Shown piece by piece: positions 23,150 to 33,607 of a stretch of 64,000 bases of DNA. The position numbers and the translations under genes were made by a program. Below the pieces are notes generated by a model. That model was not told the origin of the DNA and made no database searches. It worked only from the letters and a program-made list of their open reading frames with translations. Position 1 is the stretch's first letter; each line of letters begins with the position of its first letter. Source of the DNA: Volutella citrinella (taxonomy: Eukaryota > Ascomycota > Sordariomycetes > Hypocreales > Nectriaceae); contig JAWZSP010000003.1 in NCBI GenBank assembly GCA_034401135.1, positions 3,162,001-3,226,000 of the forward strand. The letters are read 5' to 3'.

Positions 23150-26100
23150 AGTGCGAGGATGCGATGTGATGCGATGTAAATGCAAACGAGGTTGGTCGCG
23201 CAGAGAAGGCGACTATTGAAACTGAACAAGAGTATCTGATAGCCTCAATGGGCGCGATTGCGGGTGGCGGGGCTCGGGTACGGTGGTCCGAGCAAGTGAC
23301 GATGGCGATGCTGATGATGTGGAAGATGGAGCAGAGATGGTTGCGAGGGTGACGGCGCGCGGGAAGGGAAAGGGCCCGTGTGTGGTGGGCTGGCTTGTTT
23401 ATGTTGTTTTTCGCGCGTCTTCAGCTCAGGCGCGCTGGTGGGACTCGTTACAGGCCGTCTGCAGACTGCGACAGGCTGATGCGGCGCAGGCTCGGCGGCG
23501 GGTAGCCGCTGTAGCCTGTGCCGTGTAGTGGTAGTGGCCCAGCGCCATGCGGCGGCCAACTGGTGCCCGGGTGGGGTCCTCCAGTTGGTGCAGGCCACCG
23601 CAGAAAATGGGAACCTGGAAATGTAAACAAACTGGAATGACCAGCCTTGCGATCTCCAAGAAAGAGTGGAGTACTTCCCCACTGCAAGCTGTCAAATGTA
23701 CAGCTCAAAGGGAGACTGACAGAAGAATGTAATTCTGGCAAGTGATGGCTCTCTTCAGTTGATTGTTCAAAAATCGCTCCGCTAGGATTCAGGCCTAGAC
23801 AGGTTCAGACATTTGATGATTGCTTCGGCCTTTGGCAGTAGTAGCAGGACAGGAAACACTTCTCTCAAAGGTAATCAAGTTAGCCAAACCCGATGACATT
23901 AGAACAACCTGATGCCTTTCCACTCGAGCTTTCCCCGGAACTGCCTCTTTTTATTCGTGGCCAATCACTTCAATCTGGCCAGCCTCGATGGTCAAATTGC
24001 CATCACGTCCAGTCCAATCAAGATTTGATTCAGGCTCTGCGCTAGGCCCCAAGACCACGAATTAATATCCCGAAGCCGTCTGTCTTCGCCTGATGGAGCC
24101 AAGTTTCGTGTCAGCTCTGTAATAGCTCACACCGGCGCGTCCTGTTTCGGTAGCTGGATGTTGACAACTTGTGCTGGTCTCTTGACTACTGGTATTAATT
24201 AGTTACCCTAGCTGTACTGCCACTCTCAATTTCAGTGTAAGAACGGTCCCCGACTCTTGGTTTGTGTCCGCTCCTGCAGCTCCCGCTTCTGATTCTAATT
24301 AATTGTATCCACCGGCTCGTCTATTGCCCTCTCCTCGACGGCCAGCTCGAAACTGTCCTTGTGACCATTTCCAGCCAGAAACATCATCCACACATGGCAT
24401 GAAATCGTCATCCGATAGCACGGCTTCGTCGGGATGCTCCTGCTAGCGCATCCAGGTGGACGCAGAGTGCCTCTCGTAAGGTGACCCTACCTGGCAAGCT
24501 CATGCTCAACATGGGATACCAGCGACGGACATTTCATTCTTCTCTTCCAGCGGTTCACGAAGCTACTCTATCCAACATTTCCGTGAGGCTTTTCCGGGCT
24601 GGGTCTCAATTGAAACAAGCTCTCTATCAAGGACGCTAATTGTCAGCACAATAACCGGTTCTACATGCAGGTTATCGTGGGCCTTAACATAATAATGAGC
24701 TCGGAATTACAAGCAGAGGGAAATACACTCTGGCGTGATTACAACAGTCTCGTGGGACCGAGTTTCTGGCTAGGTGAAGGCTCAAGTGAGCTGTCCCAGC
24801 GCCGAATCCAATAACGTAGCTCGGCAGCTGACGTGGGTTGAATGAGGAAGAAGAAAGCAGAAGGTTTCTGGGGCAAGTAACCTACCCAAGACGAGGACTG
24901 ATACCTACAAAACTCTCGATGCACGTTGTGAGCTCGATTGATAAGCTCCCTTTCACGAAGTCAAGCAACCGGCGAGCCTCCATAGCTGCCTGCGTGCAGT
25001 TATGGAACATGGCATTTCTGTTCCCATTTATTGCAATAGGCGATGTATCCTACCAGACAATCGGTGCAATGCTTAGCCCCAATCATACCTTGGACCGGTC
25101 CGTAACCAATACTAATGTCTTTGCTCAGCACGGCTACACTACCGTTGAGACCACGCGGAAACGTTGAGCGGAGCAGGCAGACTATGCAGTCCACGAGGCT
25201 ATCGCAGGATGTGCGTGTAAGAATACGTCGCTGGCATTGGTTGTCAGTCGAGCTTGGTGTGGTGGGCGTCAGATAGGCTAGGTAAGTCACGAGGTCAAGT
25301 TGCATGGTCGGTGAGGGAGGTGCGTATTGTTTAGTAGCCTCTTCGCCTTGTTCTTTCTGGTAGTCTGCATACCCTGCACCTGAACCACATCCAGTCCGGT
25401 TCTGGGGAGCAGATTGAGGCCGTGCAATTACTAGCAAGGGTTGTCATTCTGGAAAACCATCCTCGGCGTGACTATTGAAGGAGGAATCCTTTTTGTTTCC
25501 ATGTAGTCGAATGCAGCTACGGACGAAGGTGGACAGTGGCAAAGTCATTTGTCGTTGTGTCTCTCACTCTCCCAGTATCAGTCGGAATGTGGTGGGAACG
25601 TGATGTCTGGTGGATTCCTGCGAGAGCTGGGTTCATTTCTCCAAAATTAGACTACAAGTTCATGTCCACTAGCGCATACAGAAGTATCGGGGGATGTCCA
25701 CATTCAGTGGGCCAGATAAAGGGACTGCCATTCTTCAGTGGGGTGCAAGGCACCGTCGGCCGAGGGTCTAAGGCTGATGGCATCATGGCAAGTGAACCGC
25801 TACCTTGGCCGTATCGACCGTATTGCTGGGGTTGCTGCGATTATTTACTTTAATCATCATGACCCCCCTCTCCCAGCCAGCTGCATCAAGCAACGGGCGT
25901 CTCCATGGGTGTAGACCGTTTCAGCAGCTCTTGGCGCTGCGGGCCCACTGGCCCCTCCCCAAACTAGTACCCCAAGGGCCTCAAGGACAGACCGACAGAG
26001 TGCAGGACGCCCATGGATGGAACCCCATGGTGACAGCCCGGCCCCTGCCGTGGCCCGTGGCCGTCATCCCATTGTTGGATCCTAACCCTGAGAGCTGAAG

Positions 26101-26572
26101 CGTCGGCACCTCGGGGACTGAGTGGGCAGCCTGACCTCATCATCTGCTGCGACCGATCGACAGGGCTCTTTCCTGCGCTCCTGGAATAATTTCAAGGCCA
26201 AGGCCCTCCAAATAACTTACCCAAGCGACGTGTTCACCAAGAAGTTTCTCCCTTGAACAACTCTCTGCATCTAGCTGTGACGTTTCCTCGCCTGCGCTAC
26301 CGTAGGTTTGATACGGCATCCTCCTGGACGCACGAACTAGAACTGCGACTCGACGATTGCGATCCTGCAACCCCTTTACGTTCTGTGACCGACTTGTGAC
26401 CCGCCACTCGACCTCGAGCCTCCGTTGGACTGCGGCTGCAGCATGTCACCATCGACGCATCGACACGACTGAATATTCCACCTGCTTGCCGTCCCACCTC
26501 TGCCCTCGCAGCTCTTGCTAGTTCGGGCTTTGGGCACCTGCTCTTCGAGCCCTCTGACACCAACGCGCCAAC
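23150..26572. other. 3.4 kb spacer between divergent genes
   Basis: Upstream of both the HeH-like membrane protein and PLD1. Open frames at 24838-25167, 25000-25437 and 25536-25853 have no recognisable features and no paired splice sites that extend them. The last 400 bp before 26573 are C/T-rich on the plus strand and are probably the PLD1 leader. Confidence 0.45.
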
Positions 26573-29500
26573 ATGGCGGCGCCAGTGCAGGAGGAGGCTG
26601 AATTGCCAATGGACCAACGTTTGCCGCCGTCCGCACCCTCGAACCCCGAGATCCAAGTTTCGACCCCCCCTCCAGCCGCAGCCGGAGTGAGCGATGTGTC
26701 CGCAGAGGCTCCTGCTCTCCTGGCCGCTGATCTACATTCCCCCACGAAGCCCGCCGACACGCCAATTGCAGCAAAGTCTGCGCCGTCCTCGCTCAAGCTC
26801 AAATCGCATGCCTCTTCGACCAAATCCTTAAGGGACCGTGCAGCTCCCGACGACGGCGAGAGGGATGGGAGCGTGCCGGCTGGCCGCCCCAGCGTCCAGT
26901 TCGCAGCCTCGGAACGTGGCGAGTCTACGGCTGCGCATACCAGAAACAGCTCATGGGACGACCCCGAGAATGCGACTAAGCCTCGTGGTGGCTCGCTCAT
27001 GTCTAAGCTCAAAGCACTTGCTGGCTCTGGTGCAGTGATCACATCCAAAGCGACAGGCCAATCTTCTGCCAACCCGGAATCTGGACTCCAGTCCGCCACT
27101 GATTCCCCAACCGGGGCACGCCAGAACCGCGGTGTCCCTGACACGCTCACGGAAGAGGACTCTGATGCTTACGCTGACATCGAGACCGCCGATGAGGCGG
27201 TCGATGCTCCGGCAGAAGGGTCTACCAAACCCAAGAAGAAGAAGAAGAAGCGGATCCGTCGGTCCAAGAAAGCTATCACGACGACCCCAACTACCCCTAA
27301 ACGATTCATGACGGAGACTGATGCGCTGGGCACGTATGATCGACTGATTCGACGTCGCGCCAGCATGCCGGATGCCACTGGGGCTGATCATGGTGTATCT
27401 GAGGGCGAAGGCCGGGCCCAGCTTCATCAACGCCGGGCCATGTATCGGAGAGGCAATTCCTGGGTCTCACCCGCTACCAGACCACCTGGAGAGGAGGCAG
27501 ATGAAGTGGAAAGCTTGGCGGCGGTAGGCAGGCGTTTTGGGCATGTCCGCCGTATTACAGTATTTGGGGGCGGTGGTGTGTCTGATGGGGATGCCATCAT
27601 CCCCAAGCGACCATTCTTTGGCTCGGAGCGAGCATCTACTTTCGGCGCAGCGAAATGGAAGCAGGTCAAGAATACACTACGACTTCTTCGGCAGAAGAAA
27701 GAGGACCGATTCGACTATTTCAAGTCCGCGGAACTCATGGCGGAGCTTCGGGCTGGAGCCCCAGCCGTCTTGATGCTGGCAAGCATGATTCAGCGAGACG
27801 AGCATGGGAATAAGCGCATTCCCGTTCTTCTTGAGCAGCTCAAGTTGCGTATCACAGACAGTTCTGCAATGCCAGATGATGACAAAGAACGTCATTGGGT
27901 GTTTACCATTGAGCTCGAGTACGGAAGCGGACCCAGCCGGATGAGCTGGACGGTGATGCGAACGGTCCGCGATATCTACAACCTCCACCTCAGGTACAAA
28001 TTTGCTCTGAGAAATGAGAAGTATAGGCCGGGCCGCCTGGAACTCGGAACCCGCCCGAAACAACCCAAATTTCCCTATTCGGCGTTCCCATATTTGCGAG
28101 GCGCGCGGAAGAAGGGCGACGATAGTGACGACGACGACCAGGCCAGCGGGGGAGCAGACGACACTGCGGGCGAAGCCACAGCAACTGACGCTGCTGCGGA
28201 TGGCATCCTGAGCGACCCCGATACTCCAACTGAACCCCACCGACGAAGAAGCAGGAACGCGTTATTCCCCAGGCGGAGGTCGACTGGCATCACTGACCCT
28301 GGTGAAATGTCCAACAACGAAGGATCCGGTCTGCCTGCAGTTGATTTTCTAACCCGAAGGCAACGGTACATTGAAAAGCAGCGGCGCATCTTGGAGAAAT
28401 ATCTGTCCGAGATGATTCGTTGGCTCATGTTCAGACCCGATAGCAACCGACTGTGTCGCTTCCTTGAGCTCTCAGCCCTAGGCGTGCGTCTGGCTGCTGA
28501 AGGCAGCTACCATGGGAAAGAGGGCTATCTTCATATTCAGTCTTCCAAGGGCCTCGACTTCCGTCGTGTATTGACACCCGCAAAAGTCATTACCCGCCAC
28601 AGCCGCAAATGGTTCCTCGTCCGACAGAGCTACATCGTCTGTGTGGAGTCCCCAGAAAACATGAACATTTACGACGTGTATCTGGTCGACTCCAAATTCA
28701 GAATTGTTTCTAAGCGAAACAATATGCCAAGTCTTGGCTCCACCGAGAAGAACGAGATCGACCTGACGGTGGAGGCACCTCCAGAGAAGCACCACACCCT
28801 GACTTTGCACACCTCCGAACGCAAGGTTCGCCTGTTTTCTCGCAACCAGTCCGTCATGAAGCAGTTCGAAGACTCAATCAATGAGATGCTCAAGCAGACA
28901 CCATGGTATCAGAAGAACAGATTCGACAGCTTCTCGCCCGTTCGCACCGGAGTCTTCGCTCAGTGGCTAGTTGATGGTCGTGACTACATGTGGAATGTTT
29001 CCCGGGCCATCAATATGGCCAAGGACGTCATCTACATCCATGATTGGTGGCTCAGCCCCGAGCTCTACATGCGTCGGCCAGCAGCCATCAGCCAGAAATG
29101 GCGGCTCGACAGACTCCTCCAAAAGAAGGCCAGGGAAGGTGTGAAGATCTTCGTCATCATCTATCGTAACGTAGAGGCCGCGATCCCCATTGACTCCGAA
29201 TACACCAAGTTCTCCTTGCTTAATCTTCACCCCAACATTTTCGTCCAGCGGTCGCCGAATCAGTTCAAGAAGAACCAGTTCTTCTTTGCGCACCATGAGA
29301 AGATCTGCATCGTTGACCACGATGTCGCGTTCGTGGGTGGCATTGATCTCTGTTTTGGTCGCTGGGACTGCCCCCAGCACCCCATTGTGGACGACAAGCC
29401 AACAGGCTTTGAGCTCTCTGAGACGCCCAAGGACGCCGAGCACTGCCAGCTGTTCCCCGGAAAGGACTACTCGAACCCTCGAGTGCAGGACTTCTTCAGA

Positions 29501-31918
29501 CTCAATGAGCCGTACGAGGAGATGTATGATCGGAGCAAAGTTCCCAGAATGCCCTGGCATGACGTCGGTATGCAGGTGGTCGGGCAGCCAGCTCGAGACC
29601 TTACTCGTCATTTTGTCCAGCGGTGGAACTATCTGCGCCGCGGACGCAAGCCTACGCGACCATTGCCATTCTTGCTCCCTGCCCCAGATGCCAACATCGA
29701 AGAACTTGAGGGCTTGGGACTCACCGGCACATGTGAGGTTCAAATCTTGCGATCGGCGTCTGCTTGGTCTCTCGGCATTGAAGAAACGGAACACAGCATC
29801 CAAAACGCCTATATCAAGATGATTGAGGACTCTGAGCACTTCGTGTATATTGAAAACCAATTCTTCATCACAAGCACCGAAGTGTACAACACTCGGATTG
29901 TCAACCGGATCGGCGACGCTCTGGTGGAACGTATTATTCGGGCACACCAAAATGACGAGGACTGGCGATGCGTCATCATCATGCCTCTCATGCCCGGGTT
30001 CCAGAACACGGTGGACCAGCAGGATGGCACCAGTGTGCGACTGATTCTTATGTGCCAGTTCCGCAGCATTTCTCGTGGAGAGCATTCCATCTTCGGGAGG
30101 CTCAAAGCGGTCGGCATTGATCCGGAAGAATACATTAGTTTCTATTCCCTGCGTCAGTGGGGCATTATGAGCAACGACGTCCTGTGCACGGAACAGCTCT
30201 ATATCCACGCCAAGGCCATCATTGTGGATGACCGAGTTGCCCTGATTGGATCAGCCAATATCAACGAACGCTCCATGCTGGGTACTCGCGATTCCGAATG
30301 CGCGGCCCTAGTCCGAGACACGGACATGATCACTTCAACCATGGCTGGGAAGCCGTACCTCGTGGGCCGCTTTGCTCACACCCTCCGTCTCCGTTTGATG
30401 CGCGAACATCTCGGCCTTGACACGGATGAGATCCTAGAGCAAGAACGCAAAAATGAAGCTGAACGTGATGGCTTTGAACAAGAAATGGATGATATCTATG
30501 CCGAGAATGTGTCCCCACCCCTCTCCCCTGAGCCCCTTCGTCTACCGAGCTTCAACCATGATCAAGATCTCGATCGTGCTTCAGCGTTGGATAGCAGTTC
30601 GAGTTCTGACAAGGATATGCCGCCTCCGTCGAGTTCACAAAGGCAGCAGGAGCTTGACGTCAAGGGCTATGGTCCAGACCACTGGAAGTCTGCTGAGCAG
30701 TCTGGTCTTGACGCCGGCCGAGATTCAGTGATCGTGAATGGTCGCGAAGTCCTTGTCCGCAATCATGGCAATGAAGGCAAAGGAACACTATCTGCTCCTC
30801 AAGAACGGCGCAGTTCTACAAGGGGCTCCGACACTAGGAATATGGATATGCAGGTGGGAGATGAGCTACTCCCTGCCCAGCCACCCATTGACCGGCGCAC
30901 TTCCGAGCAGTTGGGCCTGCCCCGACCCGCACAGCTGCCATCTCTGCCTGCAGGTGATGATGCTGACATTGGAGGCCCTGTCGATGCTGAGGAGGGAGAC
31001 CCTACACACGGCTGTCTTCATCCAATGGTCGCGGATGTGGAGCATGCCCTGATCGACAAGGACTGCATGATAGACCCGGTGAACCCAAATTTCCTCGATG
31101 ACATCTGGAATCGAGCTGCCGTGAACAATACGAAGATCTACCGACGAGTATTCCGCTGCATGCCAGATTCCGAAGTTGGCACTTGGGCAGAATACCGAGA
31201 ATACTCGGCCTACCAGGCCCGCTTCCGAGCCAGCATGGATGGCCGACCCCAAGGTGAAGCCGACGGAAAGACAAGGAGCAAACGTCATTCCACCGCGACT
31301 GGCACCGTTGTGAGCGTTCCTGGAATCGAGTTGGGCCCCAGGGGTAGTGTACCAGAAACCGAGAAGCCTGACTCGGATGCGCACTCTAAGCAGGCATCTC
31401 CTGGAAACAGCAAGGCAGAACTGGGAGAGAAACAACAGGTCATAGCGGCTGACGGCAACGAAAACGCGCTACGGACACAGCCAGGATTGGATACGGAAAG
31501 TGCTGCGAACTATCAACGGCCGATTGAGACTGCCTCTTCACCGGTTCTTACAATCCCCGACACACCCTTCCCAGCGTTTGAGAATGTGCAGGACAAGTTT
31601 CTCCAGCCTCAAGCAAGTACCAAGGACCGAGAACGCAGAACCACATTCTCTACCCTCGAGAAGCCATCCTCTCGAGAGACGAATGCGGCACCGCCTCCTG
31701 GGCAAATTGGGTCGGTGAAGCGTCGCCGTCGTGCTACTACTAAGAACAGTCGGCGCGGCTTCACAACAGACGACATGCCGTCGCGTTCGGAAGCAGAGGA
31801 GATTCTCAATGTGGTCCAGGGCAACTTGGTCCAGTTCCCCACCGACTGGCTGCTCGCCGAAGAGCAGAACGGCAACTGGGGCTACCAAGTGGATGGTGTT
31901 GCGCCCCTGGCGATCTAG
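26573..31918 (+). CDS. Phospholipase D1 (PLD1/SPO14 type)
   Basis: Hydrolyses phosphatidylcholine to phosphatidic acid and choline at membranes, in a PIP2-dependent way in this family. It is a single uninterrupted frame of 1781 codons. The first 400 residues are disordered, with a strongly basic patch near residue 219 (KPKKKKKKRIRRSKK). A PX domain starts near 440 (HWVFTIELEYGSG) and is interrupted by an acidic insert (DDSDDDDQASGG). A PH-like region follows near 650-760 (RKWFLVRQSYIVCVESPENM). The catalytic core has both HKD motifs: HHEKICIVDHD near 906 and YIHAKAIIVDDR near 1210, the second followed by GSANINERSMLGTRDSE. A further 550 residues follow, mostly disordered, with a conserved-looking block near 1480-1560 (HPMVADVEHALIDKDCMIDP, FLDDIWNRAAVNN). 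All catalytic residues are present. Lack of introns in such a long gene is notable but fits the family in Sordariomycetes as far as I know. Confidence 0.93.
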   Translation: MAAPVQEEAELPMDQRLPPSAPSNPEIQVSTPPPAAAGVSDVSAEAPALLAADLHSPTKPADTPIAAKSAPSSLKLKSHASSTKSLRDRAAPDDGERDGSVPAGRPSVQFAASERGESTAAHTRNSSWDDPENATKPRGGSLMSKLKALAGSGAVITSKATGQSSANPESGLQSATDSPTGARQNRGVPDTLTEEDSDAYADIETADEAVDAPAEGSTKPKKKKKKRIRRSKKAITTTPTTPKRFMTETDALGTYDRLIRRRASMPDATGADHGVSEGEGRAQLHQRRAMYRRGNSWVSPATRPPGEEADEVESLAAVGRRFGHVRRITVFGGGGVSDGDAIIPKRPFFGSERASTFGAAKWKQVKNTLRLLRQKKEDRFDYFKSAELMAELRAGAPAVLMLASMIQRDEHGNKRIPVLLEQLKLRITDSSAMPDDDKERHWVFTIELEYGSGPSRMSWTVMRTVRDIYNLHLRYKFALRNEKYRPGRLELGTRPKQPKFPYSAFPYLRGARKKGDDSDDDDQASGGADDTAGEATATDAAADGILSDPDTPTEPHRRRSRNALFPRRRSTGITDPGEMSNNEGSGLPAVDFLTRRQRYIEKQRRILEKYLSEMIRWLMFRPDSNRLCRFLELSALGVRLAAEGSYHGKEGYLHIQSSKGLDFRRVLTPAKVITRHSRKWFLVRQSYIVCVESPENMNIYDVYLVDSKFRIVSKRNNMPSLGSTEKNEIDLTVEAPPEKHHTLTLHTSERKVRLFSRNQSVMKQFEDSINEMLKQTPWYQKNRFDSFSPVRTGVFAQWLVDGRDYMWNVSRAINMAKDVIYIHDWWLSPELYMRRPAAISQKWRLDRLLQKKAREGVKIFVIIYRNVEAAIPIDSEYTKFSLLNLHPNIFVQRSPNQFKKNQFFFAHHEKICIVDHDVAFVGGIDLCFGRWDCPQHPIVDDKPTGFELSETPKDAEHCQLFPGKDYSNPRVQDFFRLNEPYEEMYDRSKVPRMPWHDVGMQVVGQPARDLTRHFVQRWNYLRRGRKPTRPLPFLLPAPDANIEELEGLGLTGTCEVQILRSASAWSLGIEETEHSIQNAYIKMIEDSEHFVYIENQFFITSTEVYNTRIVNRIGDALVERIIRAHQNDEDWRCVIIMPLMPGFQNTVDQQDGTSVRLILMCQFRSISRGEHSIFGRLKAVGIDPEEYISFYSLRQWGIMSNDVLCTEQLYIHAKAIIVDDRVALIGSANINERSMLGTRDSECAALVRDTDMITSTMAGKPYLVGRFAHTLRLRLMREHLGLDTDEILEQERKNEAERDGFEQEMDDIYAENVSPPLSPEPLRLPSFNHDQDLDRASALDSSSSSDKDMPPPSSSQRQQELDVKGYGPDHWKSAEQSGLDAGRDSVIVNGREVLVRNHGNEGKGTLSAPQERRSSTRGSDTRNMDMQVGDELLPAQPPIDRRTSEQLGLPRPAQLPSLPAGDDADIGGPVDAEEGDPTHGCLHPMVADVEHALIDKDCMIDPVNPNFLDDIWNRAAVNNTKIYRRVFRCMPDSEVGTWAEYREYSAYQARFRASMDGRPQGEADGKTRSKRHSTATGTVVSVPGIELGPRGSVPETEKPDSDAHSKQASPGNSKAELGEKQQVIAADGNENALRTQPGLDTESAANYQRPIETASSPVLTIPDTPFPAFENVQDKFLQPQASTKDRERRTTFSTLEKPSSRETNAAPPPGQIGSVKRRRRATTKNSRRGFTTDDMPSRSEAEEILNVVQGNLVQFPTDWLLAEEQNGNWGYQVDGVAPLAI

Positions 31919-32249
31919 TAAGTTCCATTCGTTGCCTTGAATGAGAGAGCAGTGACAACTAACAGGCCTTAGTGATTGATTGTGTGCAGCGAATCTTGCG
32001 GGGACAAGGACCGAGGCTTGGAAAGACGACAGTGCAAGCATTGAACGGAGTTTTAGCGACATGGCATATTTCGTTGTGACGATGGGCATCATTGCAGCGC
32101 CGCATTGACAAGCAGTAAAGCAGAGCAGAGGGAAACCCATATTTTCTCTTTTTCAAATTGTGCACGTACACATAGATTATATTACACATAGTCCCCCCAT
32201 CACATGAACTATGGAATTCCTACACAACCCGCAGAGCAGACGGCCAACT
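31919..32249. other. Convergent spacer between PLD1 and COQ7
   Basis: The 331 bp between two facing stop codons should hold both 3' untranslated regions. No coding sequence is seen. Confidence 0.5.
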
Positions 32250-33046
32250 CTACACCCTTTCACTGACCCAGATCGCGCCCCGGCACCCAGCGCGAATGAC
32301 ACCTGTCAGGAGCCAGTGGGGTTCTGCCTTTCTGGAATCATGCTCTATTGCGTGATCCAAGTGCTCGAGTTCCTCGTCACGAATTCTCCGTAGAGTCGTG
32401 ACCAGCTCAGACAGCTCAGGGCCGACGTCGTATCCCTCCGCCTGCCACTCTGTGATCATCTCGAGAAGGTTACGGATCTGCTCATTGTAGTGGCCACCAA
32501 TCTCCGTCTCGACAGCCTCGGTACAGGCCATTGCGGCCTCGTAGCCCATCATGGCAGTTGACCAGCCGAGACCGGTAGCCATGACGGACCAGAGGGGGTA
32601 GAGGGCGGTAGGTCGGATCCGGTGCTTCGCAATCATCTCGTTGAATGTCTTGAAGTGGCCGTCTTCTTGATCGTACATGTGCGCCATGAGTTTGCGGAGG
32701 TGAGGGCGCGAGCGGAGGAGAATGGGGGTCTGGGCAGCGTAGATGAGCACAGCCGCAAGCTCGCCGGCTTGGTTCACGCGGATCTTGGGGCGCATGGTTA
32801 GCTTAACGAATTCGAGCCAATGGCGGTAGGATATCCTCCTGCAAGACATACCGCCGAGTCCAATTTGTCACGCTGCTCCTGGGAGAGCGCCTTGAGCTTC
32901 TTTGGAGGATTGGGGGCTTCGGCCGACACGGAAGCTTGAGATGTCGAGGTTGCCGAGATAAATCGGGCGCATGGCTGGCATCGGGGGATGAGCGATCGCA
33001 TGCAAAGCGAGCGCATTGGTAGTGCGAGAGGTCTTATTGGTGCCAT
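32250..33046 (-). CDS. COQ7: 5-demethoxyubiquinone hydroxylase COQ7 (CAT5)
   Basis: Di-iron monooxygenase of ubiquinone synthesis in the mitochondrial inner membrane; it hydroxylates demethoxyubiquinone and belongs to the CoQ synthome. Two exons, 33046-32852 and 32783-32250, join in phase 0 to 242 residues. The branch site GCTAACC lies just before the acceptor CCCCAAG, giving D-S-A then IRVNQAGELAA. An Arg/Ser-rich N-terminus (MAPIRPLALPMRSLCMRS) is a mitochondrial presequence. Iron ligands of the family are visible: E73 in NQAGELAA, E105 and H108 in EDGHF, E157 or E159 region (ETEIGGH), and E203-H206 in DEELEHLDHA. The start at 33046 is chosen because it begins the presequence; an upstream in-frame ATG at 33094 is possible. 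It is divergent from RTF1 and shares a promoter that holds a CCAAT box at 33305-33309. Confidence 0.93.
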
Positions 33047-33607
33047 TGCTTCTCTGGAAGGCTGGATGGCGCTGTGGGCTGTGTGTGGCGTCAAAAGGGA
33101 AGTAGAGCGTTCGGTTGTTCAGGAATCTCGAAATCGAACGACCCGCTCCATCATGGCTCCGGCACGCTCGCGCTTGCACGGTGAACAGCGCTCACCGTGG
33201 GGCAGCAGCTCCACACCGCGCTCTCACCTTGGCGGAGTAACGCTTCGCCGCCGCCAGACAAAGGTGACCCACTCTGCACGTGCAGCTGGATGACATAGGC
33301 GTGGCCAATCAAGGCGTTGGGGGCAGAACGACGAATTCCCAGCAGGATGTGAGAGAAGTCACCTCTTTCTCCTCCCTTCTTCTGCATCTCTCCTCTCCGA
33401 CCCCCCCTCGCTTTTCGACCATCTCCTGCTTGCTCGCGCACCTTGCTGCGACACCTTTTTGTGTGTCTGCTCGGTTTCCGAAGTCCGTCGACGACACTAG
33501 CAGCTCGCGCGACTGACCTTCGGCCGCTCCACGACAGCCGCGTCGCGACTGCACCCCTGAGAGCCCCAAAACACAGACATTGGGCCAAGCCTGTCATCGC
33601 TATCGCC
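33047..33607. promoter_or_regulatory. Bidirectional promoter between COQ7 and RTF1
   Basis: The 561 bp between divergent start codons contain a perfect 12-bp palindrome CTGCACGTGCAG at 33274-33285, a CCAAT box at 33305-33309 (possible HAP site for the mitochondrial gene COQ7), and a C/T-rich tract from about 33365 toward RTF1 that looks like its core promoter. Functions of the sites are inferred. Confidence 0.5.
33274..33285. promoter_or_regulatory. 12-bp palindrome with CACGTG core
   Basis: CTGCACGTGCAG is a perfect dyad centred on an E-box CACGTG, a form bound by dimeric bHLH factors. It lies 228 bp from the COQ7 start and 323 bp from the RTF1 start. Confidence 0.35.

Noticed and set aside
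24838..25437. Overlapping frames of about 110 and 145 codons in the PLD1 upstream spacer
   Set aside because: They overlap on opposite strands and show no recognisable domain, signal or intron structure.
28967..30208. 413-codon open frame on the minus strand
   Set aside because: It lies wholly inside the phospholipase D catalytic region on the other strand. GC-rich third codon positions leave long antisense frames; the sense protein has all family motifs and the antisense one has none.
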